64,000 bases of DNA. It comes from Lacipirellula parvula (GTDB lineage: Bacteria > Planctomycetota > Planctomycetia > Pirellulales > Lacipirellulaceae). The stretch's first letter is position 1. Each line of letters starts with the position of its first letter. Below, in pieces: positions 34,816-44,315 of the stretch. The DNA lies in NCBI RefSeq assembly GCF_009177095.1, contig NZ_AP021861.1:3392501-3456500 (forward strand). The letters are read 5' to 3'. The notes beneath the pieces were generated by a model. It had not been told where the DNA came from. It saw only the letters and a list, made by a program, of their open reading frames with translations, and ran no database searches. A program made the translations under genes and the position numbers.

Positions 34816-35961
34816 TCAGTTTACGATCGGCAAGGGGTACAGATTGGAGGGGCTGTGCGGGTGAAGCGACTCGACCTCCGATTCCTGGTCGATGAGCTGG
34901 TAATGGACATTCCGCTGCCGGGGGATATATCCCAGCTCGGAAATGGAATCTCGAATCTGCTGCAGTGTGAGATGGTGGACCGTCCCCGCTTCGGCGACGA
35001 CGTTCTCCTCGATCATGAGCGAGCCCATGTCGTTGGCGCCGTAGAGGAGCGCGAGTTGCCCCATCTTCTGCCCCTGGGTGACCCAGCTCGACTGAATGTT
35101 TGGAATGTTGTCGAGATAGAGCCGCGCCACGGCGTTCGTCTTGAGATACTCAAACGAACCAGCCGGAGGCGTGTCGGCCATATCGGTGTGATCTGGCTGG
35201 AAAGTCCAGCAGATGAACGCCGTGAAGCCGCCCGTTTCGTCCTGCACTTGGCGCAGGCGTTCGAGATGCTCGATACGTTCAGCCAGCGTTTCGACATGGC
35301 CGAACATCATCGTCGCTGAACTACGGCCGCCAAGTTGATGCCACACACGGCTAACGTTGAGCCAGTCGTCAGTCATGACTTTGCCGCGCGTGATCGCCGA
35401 GCGGACGCGGTCGACCAGGATTTCGGCCCCGCCGCCGGGCAAGCTTCCGAGGCCGGCTGCCTTCAAGCGTTCCAAAATTTCCTTGAGCGGTAGCTTCGAG
35501 ACCTTCGTGAAGTGGTAAATCTCCGGCGGGCTGAAACCGTGGATATTCACCTGCGGGAAGCGACCTTTGATCGCCCGCAGCATCTCTTCGTACCACTCGA
35601 TCTTGTACTCAGGGTGCAGGCCACCTTGCAGCAAGATCTGATCGCCGCCGAGCGCGACGGTCTCTTCGATCTTCTGGAAGATTTCTTCGTGGCTGAGGAC
35701 GTACCCCTCGGGCGATTTTGGCTTGCGGTAGAACGCGCAGAAGTCGCAGACCGCCGTGCAGACGTTCGTGTAGTTGATGTTCCGATCGATGTTGTATGTG
35801 CGATAATTCTCCGGATGCAGGCGGAGCGTCACCTCGTTCGCTGCGCGGCCGAGCGCAGCGAGATCGTGAGACTCGAGCAGGCGCAGCCCTTCCTCGGGAG
35901 TCAGCCGTTCGCCGGCGACCGCTTTTTCGAGCAAGCCGTTAACGCTCAACATGGCAATCAT
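34816..35961 (-). CDS. mqnC: Cyclic dehypoxanthinyl futalosine synthase (radical SAM, menaquinone pathway)
   Basis: A 381-residue radical SAM enzyme. The cluster motif is NVCTAVCDFCAF (C-x3-C-x2-C). Other family blocks are NYRTYNIDRNINYTN, GGDQILLQGGLHPEYK, GLGSLPGGGAEIL and FGHVETLAERIEHL. It cyclises dehypoxanthine futalosine to a cyclic product in the futalosine route to menaquinone. The start ATG at 35961 (or M4) overlaps the end of mqnA by 14-23 bp, so the two are co-translated. A planctomycete with mqnA/mqnC is expected to lack the MenFDHCEB route. Confidence 0.95.
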   Translation of the reverse strand: MIAMLSVNGLLEKAVAGERLTPEEGLRLLESHDLAALGRAANEVTLRLHPENYRTYNIDRNINYTNVCTAVCDFCAFYRKPKSPEGYVLSHEEIFQKIEETVALGGDQILLQGGLHPEYKIEWYEEMLRAIKGRFPQVNIHGFSPPEIYHFTKVSKLPLKEILERLKAAGLGSLPGGGAEILVDRVRSAITRGKVMTDDWLNVSRVWHQLGGRSSATMMFGHVETLAERIEHLERLRQVQDETGGFTAFICWTFQPDHTDMADTPPAGSFEYLKTNAVARLYLDNIPNIQSSWVTQGQKMGQLALLYGANDMGSLMIEENVVAEAGTVHHLTLQQIRDSISELGYIPRQRNVHYQLIDQESEVESLHPHSPSNLYPLPIVN

Positions 35962-36772
35962 GGAATCGCAAATTGAAGTGGTCGGAAATGAGTCCCAATT
36001 CGCCGGCCCGCCGGAAGTAGAGGTCGAGGCCGCGGCGAGCGGAGTCGTCGAGATAGAAATTCAGGTTATCGCGCAGGTATTGGAGCACGAGCGGCCGCGG
36101 CAAGTCCATCGCCGCAGCTTGCTCGGTGGCGATCGTTTCGAGTTCCCGCAGGCCCAGGTCGCGAGCCGCGTCGAAGGCCGGCTCCAACTCTGAGGCGTCG
36201 ATGCCTGGCCGGGCGGCCCACACGGCGAAGACGAACGGCAGGCCCGTCTCGCGGACCCACTCTTCGCCAAGATCCCACGCTTCGCGAAAATCGCCCTGCA
36301 CGGGGCGGATCGCCCGATCGCCGATTACTAGCACCGCATCTGCCGTGGAATCGAGCGGCGACGACGCGAGCGGCAGCGGTTGCAAGCGGGGACGCGTGCC
36401 AAATCGATCGGCAAGCAGGATCTGAGCGAGCACCGCGCTCGTCCGCGAACCCTCGTCGAGGGCCAGCGTCCGCACCTCGGCCGGCGGGCGGCGGAACAGC
36501 ACTTTCACACTGAGGACTGGTCCACGGCAACCGATGCAGGCAGTGGAGACGATCGACCACTCGGGATGGCGAGCGACTTCGATGCAAGGCGCCAGCGCGA
36601 CGTCGAGCCGGCCTTCGGCCAGTTCATCTGCCAGCCGGCTCGGATAGTTGAAGGAAAGCTCCGCCATCGGCAACTGAGCTTGCAGCCCGCGCACAAGCGG
36701 GACCGTGTTGAGGTACGTAACGGCGCCAATACGGGTGGCGGGAGCGGTGGGATCCGGCGCGGCGGAAGACAT
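35939..36772 (-). CDS. mqnA: Chorismate dehydratase (menaquinone pathway)
   Basis: A 277-residue protein of the MqnA/MqnD solute-binding-like family. The first residues after a short lead are RIGAVTYLNTVPLVRGLQ, the MqnA signature (VxYLNTxPL), followed by LSFNYPSRLADELAEGRLDVALAPCIE. It dehydrates chorismate to 3-(1-carboxyvinyl)oxy-benzoate, first step of the futalosine pathway. Within 830 bases it is followed, overlapping, by mqnC. The upstream region to 36917 has only short noncoding sequence and repeats, so the operon promoter should be there. Confidence 0.93.
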   Translation of the reverse strand: MSSAAPDPTAPATRIGAVTYLNTVPLVRGLQAQLPMAELSFNYPSRLADELAEGRLDVALAPCIEVARHPEWSIVSTACIGCRGPVLSVKVLFRRPPAEVRTLALDEGSRTSAVLAQILLADRFGTRPRLQPLPLASSPLDSTADAVLVIGDRAIRPVQGDFREAWDLGEEWVRETGLPFVFAVWAARPGIDASELEPAFDAARDLGLRELETIATEQAAAMDLPRPLVLQYLRDNLNFYLDDSARRGLDLYFRRAGELGLISDHFNLRFHDCHVER

Positions 36773-36917
36773 GGCTGGCAGCGGTTGTCGGCGGGCTAAC
36801 TTGTTTCGTGGTCGAATTATAGGGCGATCGGCGCGGCTCGCCTAGTTTGATGCGGCCGTTCGCACTCCTCAAGCATTCAACCGCGAGCAATTGCGTGAGT
36901 TAACCAGTGTGTTCCCC

Positions 36918-37008
36918 TAGCCCCGGGCTCCGCCCGAGGGTCGCGTAGCGTGACGGGAGGTACCGTTTACCGGAATGGATGCCGACCCCCGGGCGGAGCC
37001 CGGGGCTA
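36918..37008. repeat. Inverted pair of family B palindromes
   Basis: TAGCCCCGGGCTCCGCCCGA (from 36918) and the inverted unit ending GGAGCCCGGGGCTA (36985-37008) with about 40 bp between; it lies between mqnA and the ABC-permease gene, which are both minus strand. Confidence 0.82.
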
Positions 37009-37026
37009 GAAATGCCCAGCCAAGCG

Positions 37027-38841
37027 TTAAACTTCCAGCCGCCGGAAGGCCTTCAGCCCGCCCCGGAGCGGCAAGATCGTGACGATCGCCGCCAAAATCA
37101 TCGAGGCCAGAATTCCCAGCATTAGCCAGAACCGCAAGTACTGCGGCTGGAGCAGCTTGGGCGGCATCTCGGCCTTTCCGGCCAGCAAGTAGAAATGGCA
37201 GGGGAGGGCGGTCATCAGCACCACCGCCATGATGTAGAGGGCGCTCAGCACGAGGTTCAGCGTCCCCCCGAACCCGGCGGCGATTTTCGACGGCGACTGC
37301 TCGCGGAAGTTCGGCATCATCGCCCCGAAGCCGACCGCCATGCCGGCCAGCCCCAGGCACAGCAGCAGGCAAATCAACTGGTGCACCGCCACCACCATGA
37401 ACGAGACGTCGAGCATCACGTCGCTGATGCCGACGAGCGCCGCACAAGGCAGCCAAGATCCGCAGGCGGCGAACAGGAACTTGCCCCACAAAATCGTATC
37501 GCGCTCGACCGGCAGCCGGCTGAGGATCCAAAACCGGCGGCCTTCGAGGCTAATGAGCGGGTAGATGAACCGCGTCGTGAACGTGGAGAGAATCAGCCCC
37601 ACGACGGCGAGGTTCAGGAAGCTCACGATGTTCACCCACGTCAGCACGTTGATATCCGACTTGTGCTGCCGAAAGCGGTCGACGTTCGCGAAGTACAGCA
37701 GTAGTAGCCCAAAGAAGATGAGGAACTGCGACCATTGCACCGGATCGCGGCGGAAGAGCCGCAGGTCTTTCATAATCAGCAGCTTCGTCTGCACGGGAAA
37801 CGGCCGCAGCAAAAACGCCGCGGCGCGATCGACCCACGCGAGGGTCAGTTTCGGCTTTTTCGCTCGGCGCGAGTGGAGTTCCCAGTAGCTCGTCCGGAAG
37901 CAACGCTTCCCCAGCCACATGAACGCCAAGTGGAGCACCAACGCATTCGAGACGAGCACGACGAGGTACTTGCCCGCTTCGAGCCAGGGTAGATCACGCG
38001 GATTATTGGGCGACTGGCGGACCGCACAGATCAGGGCGTTGCTGAGCCAAGTGCTGGGCAACCACTCGCCACGCGCGAAACGGAACCGCTTGAGGGTGTC
38101 TTTAAACCATGAATTGCCAAGGAACTCGGTCTCGGAAAACTCCAACGTGTTCCAGATCGACTGGTACGCCACGACGATGATCCCGAGCGCCGCCACGCCG
38201 ACGGCAATACGCCTGAGATTCGGCAGCCTGTAGATCAGCAGCAAACAGCAGATCGCGCCAATCGTGCAAGGAATGTAAGCGAACGACGCCATCAACGGCA
38301 GCATGTAGGCGTAGTAATACCACGGCGCTTTCGCCACTAACCCGTAGGCGAGCAACATCGGGCTCGCCAGCAGAAAGAACCCCCAACTGCTAAATACCAG
38401 CGATTCTTGGAAGCGATAGAAGACCAACCGCTCGTCGCGCACCGGCAATGTCATCAGGAACGCCGTCTCGCGCGACGGGTACAGCCCGCCGTACAGAATG
38501 ATGCCCGACGAAAAAATCAGCATCACCTGCAGCGATAAAAAGAACAGTGGAAAAACGAAGAGCATCGTCTCCGAGTGGTAGCGCGAGCCGGGCGATTCGA
38601 CGTACTTGATGACGAAATCAAAGCCCTTGTAGAAGAGCGCAAACAAACCGAACCAGAAGAAAAGGCTCAGCCCGACGACCAGCGCGGTTCGCAACCGGGC
38701 GTTCGTCAACAGGTATCGCAGATGGGATTGCCCCATTTGCAGGCGCAACCGCCAGAAAATCTGCCCCTCGCGATCATGCGACGGCAGCTTGCTGCACAGT
38801 TCGATCAACTGCGCGTCGGTGGGAGGCGTCCGGTCGGTCAT
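37027..38841 (-). CDS. ABC-2 type transporter permease, large
   Basis: A 604-residue protein with about eleven hydrophobic segments, starting at residue about 50 (ALVVGLSLFFWFGLFALFY) and grouped in two halves separated by a cytoplasmic stretch (about 330-370). No known domain name is obvious, but it follows, 18 bp apart, an ABC ATPase on the same strand, and the layout is that of ABC-2 exporter subunits in planctomycetes. It probably exports a lipid, peptide or ion; substrate unknown. It ends in TAA just before a family B repeat pair. Confidence 0.75.
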   Translation of the reverse strand: MTDRTPPTDAQLIELCSKLPSHDREGQIFWRLRLQMGQSHLRYLLTNARLRTALVVGLSLFFWFGLFALFYKGFDFVIKYVESPGSRYHSETMLFVFPLFFLSLQVMLIFSSGIILYGGLYPSRETAFLMTLPVRDERLVFYRFQESLVFSSWGFFLLASPMLLAYGLVAKAPWYYYAYMLPLMASFAYIPCTIGAICCLLLIYRLPNLRRIAVGVAALGIIVVAYQSIWNTLEFSETEFLGNSWFKDTLKRFRFARGEWLPSTWLSNALICAVRQSPNNPRDLPWLEAGKYLVVLVSNALVLHLAFMWLGKRCFRTSYWELHSRRAKKPKLTLAWVDRAAAFLLRPFPVQTKLLIMKDLRLFRRDPVQWSQFLIFFGLLLLYFANVDRFRQHKSDINVLTWVNIVSFLNLAVVGLILSTFTTRFIYPLISLEGRRFWILSRLPVERDTILWGKFLFAACGSWLPCAALVGISDVMLDVSFMVVAVHQLICLLLCLGLAGMAVGFGAMMPNFREQSPSKIAAGFGGTLNLVLSALYIMAVVLMTALPCHFYLLAGKAEMPPKLLQPQYLRFWLMLGILASMILAAIVTILPLRGGLKAFRRLEV

Positions 38842-38859
38842 CTGCGTGCGCTGAACCTG

Positions 38860-39582
38860 CTAGTTGTCCATCATGGCGAGATAGAGCGATTCGAGCGATT
38901 GCCCCGCCGTCGGGTTCAGTTGCCGCATTTGTTCGACATTTCCTTCGAACACAATTTTGCCGCTCTTCATCACGCCGACGCGGTCGCAGATCGCTTCCGC
39001 CACTTCGAGCGTATGAGTCGACATGAGCACCGCTTTCCCCGATTCGGCATAGCTCTTCAGCAAGTCCTTCACGAGTCGGATGCTGTGGGGATCGAGGCCG
39101 ACCATCGGCTCGTCGACCACGAGCAGTTCCGGCTGATGGAGCAGCGCAGCCGCGAAAACGGTCCGCTGCCGCATGCCGTGCGAGTAGCTTTCGGTGAGTT
39201 GGTCGAGGAAGTCGTTCAGCTGAAAACGATCGGCCTCGCGCGTGACCGCTTCATTGGCGGCGGATTCCGACATGCCGTACATATCGGCGACGAATCGCAG
39301 GAACTCGCGGCCTGAGAGTTTGTCGTACAGGAACGGCAGATCGGGGACGTAGCCGATTAGCCGGCTCACCTCGCGGGGGTTCTCGACGACATTGTACGGC
39401 CCTACGCGAATTTCGCCGCTGGTGGGCCGTAGCAAGCCGACGAGCATCTTGATCGTCGTCGTCTTCCCGGCGCCGTTGTGCCCGAGCAACGCGAACAACT
39501 CGCCATGGTCGATGTGCAGATTCAAGCAATCCACCGCGACGCGTGCGCCGTAGGTGCGCGTCACGTTGTCGAAGCGGAGCAT
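38860..39582 (-). CDS. ABC transporter ATP-binding protein
   Basis: A 240-residue ATPase from the ATG at 39582, where similarity starts; a TTG at 39672 would add 30 residues (AETAFAAAVPIPDRPSPERL) and directly abut the preceding gene. Walker A GHNGAGKTTTIKMLVGLL, signature region ESYSHGMRQRTVFAAALLHQP and Walker B ELLVVDEPMVGLDP, then MSTHTLEVAEAICDRVGVM with the switch His. It belongs to the CcmA/NatA group of exporters and works with the permease encoded next (18 bp). Confidence 0.92.
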   Translation of the reverse strand: MLRFDNVTRTYGARVAVDCLNLHIDHGELFALLGHNGAGKTTTIKMLVGLLRPTSGEIRVGPYNVVENPREVSRLIGYVPDLPFLYDKLSGREFLRFVADMYGMSESAANEAVTREADRFQLNDFLDQLTESYSHGMRQRTVFAAALLHQPELLVVDEPMVGLDPHSIRLVKDLLKSYAESGKAVLMSTHTLEVAEAICDRVGVMKSGKIVFEGNVEQMRQLNPTAGQSLESLYLAMMDN

Positions 39583-39674
39583 GAGCCGATGATCCGTCAG
39601 CCTCTCCGGCGACGGCCTGTCAGGAATTGGGACGGCGGCCGCGAACGCTGTTTCGGCCAGAAGCTGACTCAAGC

Positions 39675-40697
39675 TTACAGTTGAGCATCAGCTTGCGCGG
39701 GAGGCAACTCCGGCGGATGCCCCCAACCGCGCCCTGGCCCTCGGCTCGGACCGTAGCGGTGCTCGCCCCCCCTCGTGCCTGGGCCGTAGGAACCGCGGCC
39801 GTGACGCCGACGTCGCTCATAACTTGACGTCGAAAGCAACTCGTTGCCCCGTTTCAGCGCCTCTTCGTCCGAGAGGCGATCAAACCGCAGCTTCGAGTTG
39901 GAAATGATGACGTCCTGACGCAGTACGACGCCGTCCGTTTGCCGCACCCAAGCAATCGCTTGCAGGCGGGCGTCCTCAGGAACGCCGGGCGCGGGCGGGC
40001 CGTGGAACTCGACGCGCATCACACGGTGGTTGACGCCGTCTTGAGTCAACGTCTCGATGCCGGTCACCTCGACGTCGACTGTCTCCACCGGCGCGCTCGG
40101 TGCGTGGAACGGATTGTAGACTTCCTCCGTCCAGGCGCGGCCGACGTACAAGTATGGGAGCTTTGCATCTGGGAATAACGCCTCGTTGAGCGCCGAGTGA
40201 TCCCCAATCGGCACCTTCGGTTCGTACTTCACCTCGCCGAACTCGACGTTCAGATCAAGGAATGCTCCATTGACCTTTCCGTCGAGCCGCAGCACGCTGT
40301 TTACCTCGTTGATGGAAACGCGGCTATCGAACTGCGAGAAATTATCGAGCGAATCGAACTCCAAGCGAGTGTGGGCGTCGAACTTCATGCTGCCGATATC
40401 GCCGACGACTTGCCGCATGAGAGCCGGCACCAAGTCGAGGAGGGGCACGTCATTGAGAATGACGCGGTTTTCGAGATTGGTCGTCCCGAGCACGCCTGGC
40501 TTGCGAACGCTGGCCGCGTAGCCCACCTCTCGATCGCCCCAGGAGACGCGCCACGCCACCGGGACGTTCGGCTCGAAGCCGGCGCCAGCTGGCGGCTCGC
40601 CCCCATGGAACGAAGGCAACACCTTGTCCATCATGAGCCAGGACATGCTGCCCAGCCAAATGACGATTACTGCGCACACGAACACTCGGTTGGCCAT
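39675..40697 (-). CDS. Membrane-anchored protein of unknown function
   Basis: A 340-residue protein with one N-terminal membrane segment (about 4-24, VFVCAVIVIWLGSMSWLMM) that acts as signal anchor, an extracytoplasmic domain (about 45-285) rich in beta strands, and a low-complexity Arg/Gly/Pro tail (RRRRHGRGSYGPGTRGGEHR, then RGPGRGWGHPP). No known domain is recognised. It directly precedes the ABC ATPase and permease on the same strand, which suggests an accessory subunit of that exporter. It is not a standard periplasmic adaptor (MFP). Confidence 0.6.
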   Translation of the reverse strand: MANRVFVCAVIVIWLGSMSWLMMDKVLPSFHGGEPPAGAGFEPNVPVAWRVSWGDREVGYAASVRKPGVLGTTNLENRVILNDVPLLDLVPALMRQVVGDIGSMKFDAHTRLEFDSLDNFSQFDSRVSINEVNSVLRLDGKVNGAFLDLNVEFGEVKYEPKVPIGDHSALNEALFPDAKLPYLYVGRAWTEEVYNPFHAPSAPVETVDVEVTGIETLTQDGVNHRVMRVEFHGPPAPGVPEDARLQAIAWVRQTDGVVLRQDVIISNSKLRFDRLSDEEALKRGNELLSTSSYERRRRHGRGSYGPGTRGGEHRYGPSRGPGRGWGHPPELPPAQADAQL

Positions 40698-41441
40698 GAG
40701 AGGCTACTCCCCAACCGTGATGAAACCAGAACTTCCTGGCGACGGCAGCCTAAAACCGACAGCCGCCTCCGAGCGACCGTTCCAGCGGCGCTCCCCCCGG
40801 AACGCTCTCACTCATCATAACGCCCTTCGCCGCAAACGGCGAAGAAATTCTCCAACTCGCGCGGAACCGCTGTCAGCCGCGGGCCTCAGCGAATATCAAA
40901 CGAACTCGCCGAAGGTCGCCAGATATCTAACACCACTCACTACAGTTTAGTTCGCGCTGGCCGCAAACCCGACATCGTTTGGTCAAAAGCTGCTCGGTTA
41001 GCCCGAACCTCGCAGCCGGTGAAGTTCTCCTCCTGACGAGGCGTGACCGCAGCGGCGAAGAACTTTAGTCTCAATTTCCGCAAGACTTAGGGTTCGCTAT
41101 TGGGGTTAAACGATCAGTGAGAGTCGGGAAAATCGCAAGGCGTCGATTTATTGGCATGACGCTTGCACTTGTCCTGCCTCGAAGGACGGCGCCCCGCTAC
41201 CGTGGGGGAAGTGAGGCGCTTCGCTGCCGATCAGGTTGAGTTTCCGGCCAATCGGCTTCCCACCGCGTTGTAAGTTCCGGTAGTGTTTGAAGTTACGGAC
41301 TTCCACAAAGCCGTCTCTTCACCGAGTTATTGCGAGTAATTAACCGGAAATTGCATTGAATTGCCGCCTTAGCGGCGATAACCTGAATATCGCCGCGGTG
41401 GAAGTGGATGCTTCCCCGACCCTAGCAGGAGATAGGTGCCC
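40698..41441. other. 744-bp intergenic region with a candidate sigma-54 promoter
   Basis: The gap between divergent genes 39675-40697 and 41442-41684. No ORF with coding character is seen. A sigma-54 promoter-like sequence lies at 41152-41167. Base composition is AT-richer than in the genes. Confidence 0.5.
41152..41167 (+). promoter_or_regulatory. Candidate sigma-54 (RpoN) promoter
   Basis: TGGCATGACGCTTGCA matches the -24/-12 consensus TGGCAC-N5-TTGCA with GG-to-GC spacing of ten. It lies about 275 bp before the ATG of the small zinc-ribbon gene, in the right orientation, which would imply a long leader. No enhancer sites can be named. Confidence 0.45.
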
Positions 41442-41684
41442 ATGGCTGCCACATACTACGTCCAGGAATGCCCAACGTGCGGACGCAATTTGCAAGTCCG
41501 CGTGGAGTATTTGGGGAAGCGCGTAGTTTGTCAGCACTGCAAGGCTAAATTCGAAGCCTGTGATCCGAGTTCGGCGGCTTATCCCCCGTCTGAATCGAGC
41601 CTCTCGCTACTGGCTCGGGCCGATCAACTGATCGAAAGCGCGACCCGCAGCAGCCTGAGCACGATCACTCGCAGCGCTATCTAA
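41442..41684 (+). CDS. Small zinc-ribbon protein
   Basis: An 80-residue protein. Residues 1-40 form a zinc ribbon: CPTCGRNLQVRVEYLGKRVVCQHC, two CxxC pairs (about C9/C12 and C30/C33) of the type found at the N-terminus of many planctomycete proteins, including the ExbD at 6103. The C-terminal half (ESSLSLLARADQLIESATRSS) is a short amphipathic helix. The ATG at 41442 has AGGAG 11 bases upstream; the GTG at 41436 is too close. Whether it binds DNA, RNA or another protein is not known. Confidence 0.7.
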   Translation: MAATYYVQECPTCGRNLQVRVEYLGKRVVCQHCKAKFEACDPSSAAYPPSESSLSLLARADQLIESATRSSLSTITRSAI

Positions 41685-41787
41685 CTCGCGCTTCCGCGAG
41701 AATCCGATGCGCTTCTGGAATGGTTTGCGAAACTGTTCCTGCACCTACGCGCGTTACGGCTGACCGCAGTGATCGCTGGTCTGCGTC

Positions 41788-43083
41788 CTATGCGCCGCGG
41801 ATCAGACGAGCTAAGTCCTCGAAGAACTCGGGATAAGTTTTCGACGTGCAGCCGGGATTGCGGATTACCACCCCTGGGGTCCGCAATCCCGCCAGCGCGA
41901 AGCTCATCGCCATGCGGTGATCGTTGTAGGTGTCGATCGCCGCGCCCCGCAGCGTGCCGGGGTGAACCGTAAGCCCGTCCTCGGTCTCGTCGACCGTCGC
42001 GCCTAGCTTCCGCAGTTCGCACGCCGTCGCGCCAATGCGGTCGGTTTCCTTATGGCGAATGTGGGCCACGTTACGCATCCGGGTCGGGCCGTCGGCAAAC
42101 AGGGCGACCACCGACAGCGTCTGCACGGTGTCGCTGATGCCGTTCATATCGACGTCGATCCCGTGAAGTTTGCCGCCTTGGACCGTGATCGAGTCTGGCC
42201 CGTATTCGACGCTGGCCCCCATCTGAGCGAGGCAATCGCAGAACTCGACGTCTCCTTGCAAACTCGCGCGGCTCAGATTCTCGACCGTGATCCGTCCGCC
42301 GGTAATCGCTGCTAAGGCGAAGTAGTAGCTCGCGGCCGAGGCGTCGGGCTCGATCGCATACTCAATCCCGCGATATTGCTGCCCGTTTGAGACCGAGATC
42401 TTGGCGTAGTCGCTCGTTGCAGTGGCCGCGGCGCCGAACGACTCCATCACCTTGATCGTCATGTCGACGTACGGGATCGAAACGAGCGTCCCCGAAACCT
42501 TCAGCGTGATCGGCTGCTGGGCGTAGGGGGCTGCCATCAGCAGGCCGCTGAGAAACTGGCTCGATACGTCGCCGCGAATCGAGGCTTCGCCGCCCGGCAG
42601 GCCGCTTGCCGTCACCGCGACCGGCGGGCATTCGTTGGCGCCGAGCGCCTCGATCTGCACGCCGAGCTGCCGCAGCGACGAGACGAGATCGCCGATCGGC
42701 CGCTCGCGCATCCGAGCAATGCCGTCGAGCTTGTAGGCGCCATGGCCGATGGTTGCCATCGCCGTGAGGAACCGCATCGAGGTGCCGCTGTTGGCGATAA
42801 ACAGCTCCGCCGACTTGGCTGGAATCTTCCCGCCGCAACCGGCTACTCGCAGCGTGCGGCCATGATCGCTCACCTCGACCGCGATGCCGAGCTGCTGCAG
42901 CGCCGCGATCATCACGTGCGTATCTTCGCTCTCGAGCGCCCCGGTGAGCGTCGACGCCCCATCAGCCAACGCCGCGCAAATGAGCGCACGGTTGGTAATG
43001 CTCTTCGACCCCGGCGGCCGAATCGATCCGTTCACGGGACCGGCGACAGGCGTCATTTCGATCGAATCGGGAGCGGCGCTCAT
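41788..43083 (-). CDS. aroA: 3-phosphoshikimate 1-carboxyvinyltransferase (EPSP synthase)
   Basis: A 431-residue enzyme of the shikimate pathway which transfers the enolpyruvyl group of PEP to shikimate-3-phosphate, yielding EPSP. The N-terminal substrate loop is PPGSKSITNRALICAALADG and the second motif NSGTSMRFLTAMA; NDHRMAMSFALAGLRTPG is the closing block. Length is typical. The start overlaps the stop of the PQQ-protein gene by four bases (ATGA), so both belong to one operon with the propeller protein first. The product chorismate also supplies the futalosine route encoded 5 kb away. Confidence 0.96.
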   Translation of the reverse strand: MSAAPDSIEMTPVAGPVNGSIRPPGSKSITNRALICAALADGASTLTGALESEDTHVMIAALQQLGIAVEVSDHGRTLRVAGCGGKIPAKSAELFIANSGTSMRFLTAMATIGHGAYKLDGIARMRERPIGDLVSSLRQLGVQIEALGANECPPVAVTASGLPGGEASIRGDVSSQFLSGLLMAAPYAQQPITLKVSGTLVSIPYVDMTIKVMESFGAAATATSDYAKISVSNGQQYRGIEYAIEPDASAASYYFALAAITGGRITVENLSRASLQGDVEFCDCLAQMGASVEYGPDSITVQGGKLHGIDVDMNGISDTVQTLSVVALFADGPTRMRNVAHIRHKETDRIGATACELRKLGATVDETEDGLTVHPGTLRGAAIDTYNDHRMAMSFALAGLRTPGVVIRNPGCTSKTYPEFFEDLARLIRGA

Positions 43084-44315
43084 TCAGCAATTTTCCAAAG
43101 ATGGCTATGGCTGCGGACGAACATCGAGTTGCCCGAGACCGCGGGCGACGCGAGGATCTCTTCAACCATATTAATTTCGGCGAGGATCTCGCCCTTCAAA
43201 TTTAGCACGAACGCATCGCCCTTGGCATTGAAGCAGTAGAGATGCTCGGGCCCCAGCAGCGGCGTGGCCCAGACGGAGCCTTTGAGCCGCGTCGTCCAGT
43301 CGATTTCCTCGGTCTTGAGGTCGAAGCAATTGAGCACGCCGCCGCGGTTGATCGCGTAGATCTTGCCGTCGCGAATGACGGGGCTCGCCGAGGTCGGTTT
43401 TAGTCGCTTCGCTTCCCAAACTGGTTCGGCGGGATCTTCCGTCGGGACGAGTTCCACTGCCGAAAGCCACTTGGCCGGCACATAGACGCGACCTTCGTAC
43501 GGCGTCGAAGAGGCGATCGTGTCGCACTCCATTTCAACGTTCCACACCGGTCGGCCGTCGGCCGGCTTAAGCAGCTGCACCCCCTTGGGCGTTTGGATGA
43601 TTACGCCGCGGGCGTCGGGTTCGTCGACAAAGTAGGGCGATGTCCAGCTCGATTGGTTCGGCCGATCCTCTTGCCAGCGGAGCTCGCCGGTGGCCGCGTC
43701 GTACGCCGCGACGAAGCCGGCCGTCTCGCCGTTGCACTGGAGGATCACCACGCCGTCGACGACGACGGGCGAGCTCGCCATGCCAAAGTCGTTGCCGAGT
43801 CCCTCGTGCGCGGCGGTGAGGTCCTTCTGCCACACATCTTTGCCGTCGAGATCGAGGACGAACATGTCGTTCGACGAGAAGAGCGTGTAGATCCGCTCGC
43901 CGTCGGTGGCCGGGGTATTCGCGGCAACGGCGGTCAGCTCGTTGATGACGACGTTTCCCTGAGCGGCGAACTCGCGGCGCCACAGCTCCTTACCCGTCCC
44001 GGCGTCGAATGCCAGCACGAAGAGCTCGCGTTCCTTCTCGCCAGCGGAGCAGGTGACAATGACGCGCCCCGCGACGACGATCGGGCTCGAGACGCCGCGC
44101 CCCGGCAGGTCGGCGGTCCACGCGATGTTTTTCGGCGGCCGGATCGACCAGTCGAGCGGCAACTTGGCGGCGGTTTGGTTCAACCCGCCGCCGCGGAACG
44201 AGGGCCAGTCGTCGGCTGTGAGTTCCGCAGTCGCGGGACGCACGGCGAGCAGCGCAAGCGTGAGCGTCAATCCGCCCAGGCGGAGCCGCTTCCCCAAATT
44301 CTCACGCGCCGACAT
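43080..44315 (-). CDS. Secreted PQQ-like beta-propeller protein
   Basis: A 411-residue protein. A signal peptide covers about 1-31 (RLGGLTLTLALLAVRPATAE). The remainder is a WD/PQQ-type propeller with recurring blades: TGKELWRREFAAQGN, DGKDVWQKDLTAAHEG, TGELRWQEDRPNQSS, DGRPVWNVEME, and others. Blades of this type occur in quinoprotein dehydrogenases and in non-enzymatic BamB-like scaffolds; dehydrogenase residues are not evident. The start at 44315 is chosen for the signal peptide; the open frame extends 1.5 kb upstream as antisense shadow of the oxidoreductase gene. It overlaps aroA by four bases and is divergent from the YdeP-type gene. Confidence 0.82.
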   Translation of the reverse strand: MSARENLGKRLRLGGLTLTLALLAVRPATAELTADDWPSFRGGGLNQTAAKLPLDWSIRPPKNIAWTADLPGRGVSSPIVVAGRVIVTCSAGEKERELFVLAFDAGTGKELWRREFAAQGNVVINELTAVAANTPATDGERIYTLFSSNDMFVLDLDGKDVWQKDLTAAHEGLGNDFGMASSPVVVDGVVILQCNGETAGFVAAYDAATGELRWQEDRPNQSSWTSPYFVDEPDARGVIIQTPKGVQLLKPADGRPVWNVEMECDTIASSTPYEGRVYVPAKWLSAVELVPTEDPAEPVWEAKRLKPTSASPVIRDGKIYAINRGGVLNCFDLKTEEIDWTTRLKGSVWATPLLGPEHLYCFNAKGDAFVLNLKGEILAEINMVEEILASPAVSGNSMFVRSHSHLWKIAE

